Assembly: GCA_023381945.1 (NCBI GenBank)
Contig: JAMCQY010000063.1
Location: 1 to 8,458, forward strand
DNA from: Deltaproteobacteria bacterium
GTDB taxonomy: Bacteria > Desulfobacterota > Desulfobaccia > Desulfobaccales > 0-14-0-80-60-11
Reading direction: 5' to 3'
DNA length: 8,458 nucleotides
Shown piece after piece: positions 1-8,038 of the stretch. The notes beneath the pieces were generated by a model. It did not search any database, was not told where the DNA came from, and saw only the letters and a program-made list of their open reading frames with translations. Numbering within the stretch: position 1 is the stretch's first letter; every line of letters starts with the position of its first letter. Both the position numbers and the translations under genes were made by a program.

Positions 1-1103
<1,103 letters not shown>

Positions 1104-2780
1104 TTACTTCACCTTCGGGGCGAACTTGTTGGTCATTTCCGGATAGTTCTTCCGCAGGTCCTTTTTGATGATCTTGCCGGTGGGGGTCCGGGGGATGGCC
1201 GGCAGGAAGATCACTTCCCGGGGCAGCTTGTACATGGCCAGCAGGTCCATGGTGGACTTGATGATATCGTTGGCCAGATCCTGGGACGCAGTATGGCCGG
1301 GCTCCAATTCCACCATGGCCACTACTTTCTGCCCCATGATCTCGTCGGGGATGCCGACCACCGCGTCATCCCGCACCGCTTTGTGCCGGATGATGGCGTC
1401 TTCGATCTCGGTGGGGGCCAGGCGGAAGCCGGAGGACTTGATCATGTCGTCTTCCCGGGCCTGGAAGAAGATGAAGCCGTCTTTGTCCATCATGACGGCG
1501 TCACCCATCATGTTATAGCCGTCCTTGATGCCCTTTTTCATGGATTTCAGGAGCTTGTTTTCCTGGATGTAGGGCTTCCAATACAAAGTGGCGGTGGGGC
1601 CCTTGATCATCATGCTGCCCACTTCGCCGGGGCCGGCGGTGGTGCCGTCTTCCCGGACCACTTTGATTTCGAAGCCGGGGAGGGCCTTACCGATGGAGTC
1701 GGGCATGGGGACGTCGCTCATGGTGTTGGAGGTCACCAAGTGCATCATTTCGGTGCCTCCCAGGCCTTCCCAGATGGGTTTGCCGGTTTTCGCCTGCCAC
1801 AGGGCCAGAGTCTTGCCGGTCAGGGCGTCGCCGCCGGTGGTGTACATCCGGACATGGGAGATGTCATAATCGTTGAAATTCGGCATTTCGAGCAGCTTAC
1901 GGTAAGCGGTGGGCAGGCCGGTGATTACCGTCACCTTGTGCTTCACAATGGTGGACATCATGTCGTCCGGAGTGAATTTGGGCAGCAGCGAAATGGCGGC
2001 GCCGCCGGCGAAGGGGATGTTGCAGAAGGTGCCGTAGCCCGCCGCAAAGGTCACGGGGGCGGAGCCGCCCAGGACGTCGCCGGGTCCCAGTTTGTAGACG
2101 TACTTGTTGACCAGGTTTGATTCGATCAGCACTTCTCTAACGAAGTGCACGCAGCCTTTAGGCTGGCCGGTGGTGCCGGAGGTGAACAGGATCACGCCGA
2201 TGTCGTTGGCGTCCAGCTTGACGTTCTCAAACTGGTCGGAGGCTGCTGCCATCTCTTTGCCAAAGGAGACAAAGCCCTTGGCTTCGACTTCTTCGGGTTT
2301 GCCGCCTACTACGACGATCTTGGTGTGGAACTCGAATTCGGGCTTGGCAGCTTCAACCGGCCCCATGAGCGGGAAGCTTACCACAAAGGCCTTAAATTCG
2401 GCGTTATTCACCACGAAGGCCACTTCTTCCTTGGCCCACAGCGGCGAGACGGGCACCGGAATAGCTCCGATCTTTTGGACGCCGAAGTTGGCGGCAACGG
2501 CTTCCGGCATGTTGGTCATGCGCAGGCCGACCCGGTCCTGAGCCTCGACGCCGATCTTTTTGAGGACATTGGCGAACTTGTTGGCCATGGCCTTCAGCTC
2601 TTTGTAGGTGATCTTCTGATCACCAAACAGGATGGCCACGTTGTCATCCTTCACATGCTTGTCCAGAAACTCTTCAGCAATATTCCATTTTCCCGAGGCA
2701 TACTGTTTGAACTCTGCAGGCGCGGTATATTCAGCCCAGAGCTCTTTAGGTGGCAAATAATCAGCAGGAATCTTACCCAT
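1104..2780 (-). CDS. AMP-forming carboxylate-CoA ligase, benzoate/2-aminobenzoate-CoA ligase type
   Basis: A 558-residue, complete member of the ANL superfamily (acyl-CoA synthetase). It activates a carboxylate with ATP to an acyl-AMP and then transfers it to CoA. Motifs in order: P-loop SGTTGQPKG (201-209); A5-type GLGGTEMMH (339-347); A7 GD (426-427); the hinge and A8 region REDDMIKSSGFRLAPTEIE (442-460); and the C-terminal RTPTGKI with the conserved Lys536, the residue usually needed for adenylation and often acetylated. The TEMMH block followed by LVTSN, and the A8 form, resemble benzoate- and 2-aminobenzoate-CoA ligases more than acetyl-CoA synthetases. The true substrate (aromatic, branched or medium-chain acid) cannot be read from the sequence. 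The ATG is supported by AAGGAGGA 8 nt upstream. No signal peptide or membrane segment is seen, so it should be cytoplasmic. It appears monocistronic. Confidence 0.9.
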   Translation of the reverse strand: MGKIPADYLPPKELWAEYTAPAEFKQYASGKWNIAEEFLDKHVKDDNVAILFGDQKITYKELKAMANKFANVLKKIGVEAQDRVGLRMTNMPEAVAANFGVQKIGAIPVPVSPLWAKEEVAFVVNNAEFKAFVVSFPLMGPVEAAKPEFEFHTKIVVVGGKPEEVEAKGFVSFGKEMAAASDQFENVKLDANDIGVILFTSGTTGQPKGCVHFVREVLIESNLVNKYVYKLGPGDVLGGSAPVTFAAGYGTFCNIPFAGGAAISLLPKFTPDDMMSTIVKHKVTVITGLPTAYRKLLEMPNFNDYDISHVRMYTTGGDALTGKTLALWQAKTGKPIWEGLGGTEMMHLVTSNTMSDVPMPDSIGKALPGFEIKVVREDGTTAGPGEVGSMMIKGPTATLYWKPYIQENKLLKSMKKGIKDGYNMMGDAVMMDKDGFIFFQAREDDMIKSSGFRLAPTEIEDAIIRHKAVRDDAVVGIPDEIMGQKVVAMVELEPGHTASQDLANDIIKSTMDLLAMYKLPREVIFLPAIPRTPTGKIIKKDLRKNYPEMTNKFAPKVK

Positions 2781-2788
2781 GTACTGCT

Positions 2789-2796
2789 TCCTCCTT
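2789..2796 (-). promoter_or_regulatory. Strong Shine-Dalgarno of the CoA ligase gene
   Basis: Minus strand AAGGAGGA, with an 8-nt spacer to the ATG at 2778-2780. It is near-perfect and points to efficient translation. Confidence 0.85.
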
Positions 2797-2855
2797 AAGA
2801 TAATTTGTTTCTAAATGCGCGATTTTTTCATCCCCAGGGCAAAACTATGTGAAGC

Positions 2856-2883
2856 ATATTACAAAGTCTGGGGCAGGTGTCAA
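2856..2883 (-). promoter_or_regulatory. Sigma70-type promoter for the CoA ligase gene
   Basis: Minus strand: perfect -35 TTGACA (2878-2883), 16-nt spacer, -10 TAATAT (2856-2861, four of six). The predicted transcript start is near 2849, giving a leader of about 68 nt. Inverted-repeat arms CCCCAG/CTGGGG (2832-2837 and 2868-2873) and TATG/CATA (2846-2849 and 2855-2858) lie around the start point and could be an operator. Confidence 0.55.
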
Positions 2884-3017
2884 GAAATTTATGACCTGGA
2901 AGATTTGGGTGCAAAGTTTCAATCTTTCAGTCTGGCGGCCAGGCAAAAGGAGAACCTCTAAAAATCTCTCTCGGAGTGAAATTAGACGGGCTTTAATGAG
3001 AAGAATAGAATTTAATT

Positions 3018-3026
3018 TGCTATACT
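3018..3026 (+). promoter_or_regulatory. Candidate extended -10 promoter for the GT4 gene
   Basis: TGC directly followed by TATACT (3021-3026) matches the extended -10 pattern TGnTATAAT. No good -35 box lies 16-18 nt upstream, which extended -10 promoters can tolerate. Start of transcription would be near 3033, leaving a leader of about 80 nt. Confidence 0.35.
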
Positions 3027-3114
3027 ATTTATGATAATAAGGGCTGAAAGTCATCTAACCCCGATGCTTTGCCGTTTCATTCGAAATATTCAACACCGAA
3101 AACTCTAAACTCAT

Positions 3115-4299
3115 ATGCCTTCTGTAGCCCTCATCTCTCCCGAACTCTATCCCATTCCACCCATCCGCGGCGGCGCCGCAGAATTATTCATAGAAAAGAC
3201 TGCGTCTCGCCTGCAGAATTGGCGCGCCATGATCATCGGCGTCTCGGACCCGGAATTGCCCGACCGCGAAATGCGCCAAGGGGTGGAATACTTTCGCATC
3301 TCCTTAACCGGCTGGCGCCGCTGGCTTTACCAGCGCTATCGCCGGCGTTTCCCGGTGTATGACCGGGAATCGGCCCAGATCGTTGAGAAAGTGCAGCCGG
3401 ATTTGATCCATGTGCACAATCGCCCCTTGCTGGCTTCGTATCTAAAAAATCACTTCGGCTCCCAAATTCCCGTCGTTTTGCACATGCACAACCTCAATGA
3501 GTCCCTGGGCAAGCGGGAAAAGCCCGAATCCGGGAGGATTATTCCGCTAGAGGGCTTCATCGGCTGCAGCCGCTTCGTGGTGGAACGGGAAAGAGCCAGG
3601 CTGGGAGAAGGAGCCCGGCTCCACCGGGTCATCTACAACGGCGTCGACACGGCGGCCTTTGCCTCCCGGTGGGAAAATGACGCCCAAGTGAGCCGGGTGC
3701 GGGAACCCCATGATCTTGTCGAGGACCCCACGGTGCTGTTCGCCGGGAAATTGCGGCAGAGCAAGGGGGTGCATATCCTTTTGAGCGCCATGGAACGCGT
3801 CTGGCAGTCCCTGCCCCAGGCCGTACTGGTCCTGGTGGGGGGCACCGAATTTGGCCGCCGCCACATGCGGGAAACGCCGTTTCTCAAGGAACTGCGGGAG
3901 CAGATAGCCCGGGCCCGGGGCCGGGTAGTGCTCACAGGCTTTATCCCGCCCGTTGAGATGCCTGCGGCTTATCTCCTGGGGGACGTCTTTGTGGGGCCGT
4001 CCCAGATTGAGGAAGGACTGGGTCTGGTCTTTCTGGAGGCTGCCGCCGCGGGGCTCCCCGTCGTCGCCAGCCGCATGGGCGGCATCCCCGAGATAGTGCG
4101 GGACGGTGAAACCGGCCTGTTGCTGGAGCAAAAAGATGACTTTAAAGAACTATCCGAGAAGATTTTGGACCTGCTGCGGCACCAGGAGCGTCGCAAGCGG
4201 TTGGGGCAGCAAGGCCGGGAATGGGTGGTGAAAAACTTTTCCTGGGAGCAGATCGCCGGCGGCCTGGAAAAGGTCTATGATGAGGTCAGATCAATCTAG
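3115..4299 (+). CDS. Glycosyltransferase family 4, CotSA-like
   Basis: A 394-residue GT-B fold glycosyltransferase, likely retaining and using a nucleotide-sugar donor. It probably adds a sugar to a surface polysaccharide or to LPS. Visible: an N-terminal Gly-rich loop PPIRGGAAE (15-23); the domain-linking HMHN (123-126); NGVD (175-178); VLFAGKLRQSKG (207-218), where Lys212 stands at the usual Arg and Lys217 is kept; and the donor-binding EX7E motif (Glu300, Glu308) inside EEGLGLVFLEAAAAGLPVV. The overall pattern resembles the spore-coat protein CotSA group, but that name says nothing about function here. An in-frame TAA at 3106-3108 fixes the ATG as the first possible start. No SD is visible before it, so translation may be weak or leader-independent. 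Donor and acceptor cannot be told. Confidence 0.9.
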   Translation: MPSVALISPELYPIPPIRGGAAELFIEKTASRLQNWRAMIIGVSDPELPDREMRQGVEYFRISLTGWRRWLYQRYRRRFPVYDRESAQIVEKVQPDLIHVHNRPLLASYLKNHFGSQIPVVLHMHNLNESLGKREKPESGRIIPLEGFIGCSRFVVERERARLGEGARLHRVIYNGVDTAAFASRWENDAQVSRVREPHDLVEDPTVLFAGKLRQSKGVHILLSAMERVWQSLPQAVLVLVGGTEFGRRHMRETPFLKELREQIARARGRVVLTGFIPPVEMPAAYLLGDVFVGPSQIEEGLGLVFLEAAAAGLPVVASRMGGIPEIVRDGETGLLLEQKDDFKELSEKILDLLRHQERRKRLGQQGREWVVKNFSWEQIAGGLEKVYDEVRSI

Positions 4300-4399
4300 G
4301 GCGTGCCGGGCACGATCAATGGCGCCGCGGGCCGCCCCATAACTGACTCTAAAATCCTTCGTTTCCAATCCAGGAGTTGGGCAGCCAAATTGTTTGGAA

Positions 4400-4618
4400 T
4401 CATTTTGAGGGAGCGGCCGGCTCCGCCACAGGCGGCTGGCTGCTTTGGATGGCACCGCCTGGCTGGAGCGAATCATCCAGGGTCAGGACATAGGTTCCTA
4501 TGGCCGCCAACATCAGGCCGACAATCAGCCAGGTGCGCCAGTCTTTGTGGAGCCCCATCCAATCGATCTGGTGATGCGAGACTTTTTCGTGAGCATGTTT
4601 GTGGTGGTGAGTGGTCAT
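4400..4618 (-). CDS. Small His-rich single-span membrane protein
   Basis: A 72-residue protein that I do not recognise as a named family. The N-terminal 24 residues contain eight His (positions 4, 5, 6, 8, 10, 15, 16, 24), followed by one hydrophobic segment at about 30-47 (WLIVGLMLAAIGTYVLTL), then an acidic and Pro/Ala-rich tail (49-72). By charge, the His-rich end probably faces the cytoplasm, but this is inference. The ATG is preceded by AAGGA with a spacing of 7 nt. The His cluster could bind a metal ion or interact with a partner. The gene lies opposite to both glycosyltransferase neighbours and converges with the upstream GT4 gene. It is supported as real by the SD, the clean domain pattern and a candidate -10 box at a fitting distance. 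Its alternative reading frames look like noise. Confidence 0.7.
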   Translation of the reverse strand: MTTHHHKHAHEKVSHHQIDWMGLHKDWRTWLIVGLMLAAIGTYVLTLDDSLQPGGAIQSSQPPVAEPAAPSK

Positions 4619-4637
4619 GTGGTTTTCCTTTAGCCGC

Positions 4638-4643
4638 AGTATA
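4638..4643 (-). promoter_or_regulatory. Candidate -10 box for the small membrane protein gene
   Basis: Minus strand TATACT, 19 nt before the ATG of the 72-residue protein. A start of transcription about 7 nt downstream would give a very short leader that still holds the AAGGA SD. No convincing -35 box is seen. Confidence 0.25.
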
Positions 4644-4705
4644 CCTCAATAATGGCTGAAATTTCTACCCGCGATTTGCTTCCCAGCCGGGGGGTGGGAT
4701 AGGTT

Positions 4706-5863
4706 ATGTGGCACAGGCTCTTGTTGTCACTTTCCCGGCAGTACCTGCGCCGGCAGACTCGGCGGCGGCCGCCCCGGCCCCTGTCCGAACTCGCCCCGGT
4801 CCGGGTCAAGCGGGTCCTGCTCATCAGCAACACCGCCCTGGGGGACACCATGTTCTCCACCCCGGCTATCCGGGCCTTGAAAGAGCGCTATCCGGATTGG
4901 GAACTCGAGGTCCTGGGCCATCGCGTTTTTGGGGCGCTGCTGGATCACAACCCGTACGTGGCGCGGGTCTGGGCCTATCCCGGCCGCAACCATCGGTTAA
5001 TCAGGTTGATCCGGGAACTGCGCGGCCGCCATTATGACCTGGTCATCATCCTGCACGGCAATGACCCTGAAGCCAGTATGCTGGCGCATTTAACCGGCAG
5101 CCCCTTTACCATCGGTTCGGCCGGCAGTCCACTGGCTTTTTCCTATTCTGCCAGGGTTGAACCGCCCCTTGATTCCTCCGTCCATGCCATTGAGCGCCGC
5201 CTCGATTATGTCCGGCTCCTGGGCGCCGACACTAACGATAAACGGATGGACCTGTTCCTGACGCCGGAGGAACGGGAGGAGGCAGAGGCGATCCTGGCCC
5301 GGCATTTCGGGGCGCTGCCCTCGCTGCTCCTGGCTTTGCATCCTACGGGCTCTGATCCTTACAAATGGTGGCCGGCGGAGAATTTCGTCCAGTTCGGGAA
5401 TTTTTTAACGAAAACTTACGATGCTCCCTTATTAATCATCAGCGGCACTAAGGACCGGGAGAATGCCGCGGCCATCGCCGCCCGCATCCCAGGCCCCAGC
5501 CTGGTAACCGGCGGGCGTTATTCCCTGCGGCTGGTGGCCGCCTTGCTGAGCCAATGCCGCCTTTTGGTGGCCAACGACAGCGGCCCCTTGCATATGGGCC
5601 TGGCCCTGAAAGTGCCCACCCTCGCCCTCATCGGCGCCGATCATCCCAGCCGTATCGGGCCTTATGAAGTTGACTGGGGCGTCTCTCTGCATAAGCGGGA
5701 AGCGGTGTGCTATCTTTCGCCCTGCCTGTTAAAAAAGTGCCCGGAGCCCCGTTGCCTCACGGCCATTGCGGCATCTGAAGTAATTCAACTGATCAAAGAA
5801 TGGTGGGAGCCGAGGTTTTGGAGTTCCGAGTTTCGAGATTCGAGTTTCAAGAAAAAGGTCTAA
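4706..5863 (+). CDS. Glycosyltransferase family 9, ADP-heptose:LPS heptosyltransferase-like
   Basis: A 385-residue GT-B enzyme of the RfaF/WaaC type, expected to move heptose or a related sugar from an ADP-sugar to the LPS core at the inner membrane. Visible: SNTALGDTMFSTPAIRALKERYP (41-63) with the Gly-Asp (46-47) that holds the catalytic Asp in WaaC; LHPTGSDPYKWWP (211-223) in the second domain; and the ADP-heptose-binding NDSGPLHMGLALKVP (290-304). Near the C-terminus four Cys are spaced evenly (335, 340, 345, 350), a stronger form of the Cys cluster common in this family. The first 37 residues form an Arg-rich leader before the first beta strand, perhaps for membrane contact. An in-frame TAG at 4700-4702 rules out an earlier start; the SD is weak. 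The last 15 or so residues are encoded by a 7-bp tandem repeat and look added. Confidence 0.9.
   Translation: MWHRLLLSLSRQYLRRQTRRRPPRPLSELAPVRVKRVLLISNTALGDTMFSTPAIRALKERYPDWELEVLGHRVFGALLDHNPYVARVWAYPGRNHRLIRLIRELRGRHYDLVIILHGNDPEASMLAHLTGSPFTIGSAGSPLAFSYSARVEPPLDSSVHAIERRLDYVRLLGADTNDKRMDLFLTPEEREEAEAILARHFGALPSLLLALHPTGSDPYKWWPAENFVQFGNFLTKTYDAPLLIISGTKDRENAAAIAARIPGPSLVTGGRYSLRLVAALLSQCRLLVANDSGPLHMGLALKVPTLALIGADHPSRIGPYEVDWGVSLHKREAVCYLSPCLLKKCPEPRCLTAIAASEVIQLIKEWWEPRFWSSEFRDSSFKKKV
5817..5851 (+). repeat. Five-unit 7-bp tandem repeat at the end of the GT9 gene
   Basis: Five head-to-tail heptamers: TTTGGAG, TTCCGAG, TTTCGAG, ATTCGAG, TTTCAAG (consensus TTTCGAG, each unit with two or fewer changes). 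They lie in the coding sequence just before the stop codon and encode the Ser/Phe/Arg-rich tail of the GT9 protein. The GC-rich region ends here and the AT-rich HEPN region begins within about 60 nt. Confidence 0.75.
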
Positions 5864-5916
5864 TTGGTGGGTGACGATTCCTGGCTGCTTAAAAGAGTAC
5901 CAAATCTTATATTTGT

Positions 5917-6867
5917 TTAGATGCTTCTAATCCCAGTCATTTCAATTAACAGGTCTGAGAGAAAAAGATTAAGTTGAGCCGCTAAAGTTCCTATGTTAGC
6001 TTCTTCAACATCTACCCTCCCATTATGTACTAACTTGCTTCTCACATCATAACAATGCTTAATAAAATTTTTTGCACTCTTATCTCCGTATTTGCGATCA
6101 ATTAAATAATTTTCAGCCATTTCTTGTAAACTATACGATATTGATTCTTTATATAACCATTTCAAGCTTCCTATAAATGAATTTTTTACTTGATCATCTA
6201 ATTGTGAATCTTTTGCATATTTGATTAAACCATCTACGACTTCTTTCGCTGAATTTTTGCGTTTTTTTGGTTCAAGCAAAGCTTCTATCGCTAGAACTAA
6301 TGTAATAAATCTTGCCCTATCTGATTTTTCAAAATGAGAAGCAGCATAAAGCTCTAAAGATAGCCTCACTTTATCTGATATCTCAGGCATTCTTTGATAA
6401 AGTACCGATAACATGGAGGTAAAATTCTCTGCATCTATAGGTGAAAATATGACAACTCCAGAGGCGCTGCCCGTTAATATTGGATATTCTTCGCTATAAA
6501 CGCTTAATCCATGAATGTCATCGATAATTCTTACTCCATGTTCCTTAAGCATCATATCTTTAACAGAAATCCCAAGCCAACTGCGTGCTTTATCTCTCCC
6601 CGCGTCCAAGCCCATACGAAGCTTTATCCCACTAAGAAGTAAAGAGTCCTTTACTCGTTTTCCAGTGTTGAATGCATCTTCTTCGCTATCAAATCCACCA
6701 CAAGATAAAACAAATTTATTGCCGGTGCTAATCGAGTTGCTATCTTTGCTGCTTAGCGTGGTATTAGTATTGCCTTCAGCCATCACGAAACTATAAGTCC
6801 CTTCTTCGTGGTTAATTACCCCGGGCATATGCACAAAAAAGCTAAGACGATATCGATAAGTAATCAT
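5917..6867 (-). CDS. Apea-like HEPN domain protein
   Basis: A 316-residue protein with no signal peptide or membrane segment. The C-terminal half (about 180-310) looks like an Apea-type HEPN domain: a helix with RFITLVLAIEALLEP (186-200, Glu195) and the signature YDVRSKLVHNGRVD (273-286), which contains the RX4H pair Arg276 and His281. In many HEPN proteins this pair is the RNase active site; in others the domain only binds RNA or nucleotides. The N-terminal half (1-170) has mixed strands and helices and matches nothing I can name. The ATG has AAAGG 9 nt upstream. The gene is strikingly AT-rich: one sampled line (6061-6120) is 27% G+C, against 67% for 7201-7260 in the next gene. It could be co-transcribed behind the GT4 gene. 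Recent transfer is likely. A role in phage defence or stress response is conjecture. Confidence 0.75.
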   Translation of the reverse strand: MITYRYRLSFFVHMPGVINHEEGTYSFVMAEGNTNTTLSSKDSNSISTGNKFVLSCGGFDSEEDAFNTGKRVKDSLLLSGIKLRMGLDAGRDKARSWLGISVKDMMLKEHGVRIIDDIHGLSVYSEEYPILTGSASGVVIFSPIDAENFTSMLSVLYQRMPEISDKVRLSLELYAASHFEKSDRARFITLVLAIEALLEPKKRKNSAKEVVDGLIKYAKDSQLDDQVKNSFIGSLKWLYKESISYSLQEMAENYLIDRKYGDKSAKNFIKHCYDVRSKLVHNGRVDVEEANIGTLAAQLNLFLSDLLIEMTGIRSI

Positions 6868-6881
6868 TTTTTAAGACCTTT

Positions 6882-6904
6882 CGCAGGCTAAAGCCTGCGC
6901 CTAC
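6882..6904. repeat. REP-like palindrome between GT4 and HEPN genes
   Basis: A perfect 7-bp stem CGCAGGC (6882-6888) and GCCTGCG (6893-6899) around TAAA, followed by CCTAC. It resembles the short palindromes with a GTAGG-type flank that are scattered in many genomes and mobilised by REP-associated (Y1) transposases; that link is from general knowledge, and no transposase is present here. The flank supplies the TAG stop codon (6901-6903) of the upstream GT4 gene. The hairpin touches the AAAGG ribosome site (6877-6881) of the HEPN gene. It has no T-tract, so it is not a typical terminator. Confidence 0.65.
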
Positions 6905-8031
6905 AGTTTCTTTTTTTCAATTAATTCTAGGTAGATCTCATTAATCTCCCGGCCCAGGCGGTCCAGGGAATAATTGGTTTCGACCTGGCGGCGGGCCTTT
7001 TCGCCCAAGTTTTTGGAGAAAGCGGGATCGACCAGGAGGCGTTCCAGGGCTTGGGCCAAGGCCTCCGGGGTTTTGGGAGGAATGAGCAGGCCGTTTTCAC
7101 CATCCGTCACCACCTCCGGCAGGCCGCCCACTCGGCTTACGATTACCGGCAGACCTGCGGCCATAGCCTCCAGCAGGGCCAGCGACACCCCCTCGCTGTG
7201 GCTGGGGAGGACAAAGATATCCAGGGCGGCGAGCAGGCCGGGAATATCCTGCCGCTGGCCCAGGAAATGCACCCGCCCGGCCAGGCCCTTCCCGGCCGCC
7301 AACTGCTGCATTTCCGCTTCCCGCCGGCCGCCGCCGATGATCAGGGCCTCGAGGGGGAACCGGTCCTTCAGGGCGGCCAGGGCCTCAAAAAACTCCCGGT
7401 GCCCCTTGCCCCAATGATCCAGCCGAGCCACCAGCCCCACGACTTTGGTGTCTTCAGATAATCCTAATTCCTTGCGTACTTCAAGCCGCGGCCGGTGCTG
7501 CTGCAGCCGCGCCAAATCCACCCCGTTGTGCACCACCCTGACCTTCGCCGGGTTGAGTAAGCACTGCTCGATGAGATAGTCCTTTACTCCTTTGGACACG
7601 GCCAAACTGAGGTCGGTGATTCGCCCCAGCCAGCGGCAGATCAAGCGGCGTTTGCGGGTAAAATGGGTAAAGCCGTGCCAGTGGTCCATGATGGCCGGCA
7701 CCCTGAGTATGGCCGCGGCCAGGCGGGCGTAATTGCCCGGTACGTAACTGTTGGTGTGGACGATTTGGATTTTTTGTCTGTACAGCACCCAACAAAGATG
7801 CAGGAAGAACCTGAGCCAGACCCAGCCGTTTAATCCGGGCAGGTTGAAATTGATGGCGGTAAGGTGGGGCGGGACCAGGTGTTCCCGGTCCGGGGTCAGC
7901 AATCCGGTGAAGACATTGAAACTTTCTCGATTGAGGCGCGCCGCGGCCTCCAGTAATACCATCTCGGCCCCGGCGGCGCGTTCGGGCTTGATAATGAAGA
8001 GGACGTTGATTTTGTCTGCCGGCATGGCCAT
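6901..8031 (-). CDS. Glycosyltransferase family 4
   Basis: A 376-residue GT-B glycosyltransferase, expected to build a surface polysaccharide or LPS side chain in the cytoplasm or at the inner membrane. Visible: the N-terminal strand and loop INVLFIIKPERAAGAEM (8-24); VHTNSYVPGN (91-100); DHWHG (116-120); VVHNGVDL (166-173); VGLVARLDHWGKGH (198-211) with Arg203 and Lys209 for the donor phosphates; and the EX7E motif (Glu280, Glu288) in SEGVSLALLEAMAAGLPVIVS. Unlike the other GT4 in this window it keeps the usual Arg. The first ATG is used; Met3 (8023-8025) is an equally good start, since neither has a visible SD. An inverted repeat lies 7 nt upstream and takes up the normal ribosome site. The stop codon comes from a REP-like element, and the basic tail EKKKL before it may have been altered by that insertion. 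Sugar specificity is unknown. Confidence 0.9.
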   Translation of the reverse strand: MAMPADKINVLFIIKPERAAGAEMVLLEAAARLNRESFNVFTGLLTPDREHLVPPHLTAINFNLPGLNGWVWLRFFLHLCWVLYRQKIQIVHTNSYVPGNYARLAAAILRVPAIMDHWHGFTHFTRKRRLICRWLGRITDLSLAVSKGVKDYLIEQCLLNPAKVRVVHNGVDLARLQQHRPRLEVRKELGLSEDTKVVGLVARLDHWGKGHREFFEALAALKDRFPLEALIIGGGRREAEMQQLAAGKGLAGRVHFLGQRQDIPGLLAALDIFVLPSHSEGVSLALLEAMAAGLPVIVSRVGGLPEVVTDGENGLLIPPKTPEALAQALERLLVDPAFSKNLGEKARRQVETNYSLDRLGREINEIYLELIEKKKL

Positions 8032-8038
8032 GGAATGG

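Larger units (their letters stand above)
2781..3114. other. Divergent intergenic region between ligase and GT4 genes
   Basis: This stretch of 334 bases has no credible gene. It holds the SD and promoter of the leftward ligase gene and a candidate promoter for the rightward GT4 gene. It is clearly richer in A and T than the flanking coding sequence, especially at 2985-3045. One ATG-initiated frame inside it (2849-3034) encodes nothing recognisable. Confidence 0.7.

Noticed and set aside
2145..2798. A second long plus-strand open frame over the 5' part of the ligase gene
   Set aside because: Low-complexity composition, no recognisable domain, and fully antisense to a well-supported CDS.
3547..4131. 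Minus-strand open frame of 194 codons opposite the first GT4 gene
   Set aside because: No motif or SD, and composition typical of an antisense shadow of a GC-rich gene.
4302..4314. CGTGCC-G-GGCACG palindrome just after the first GT4 stop, with GATCAAT on both sides
   Set aside because: The one-base loop forces a much shorter real stem, and no T-tract follows on either strand, so I do not call a terminator.
5864..5916. Possible bidirectional terminator between the converging GT9 and HEPN genes
   Set aside because: I see no stem with a T-tract in this short gap; termination here may be Rho-dependent or occur elsewhere.
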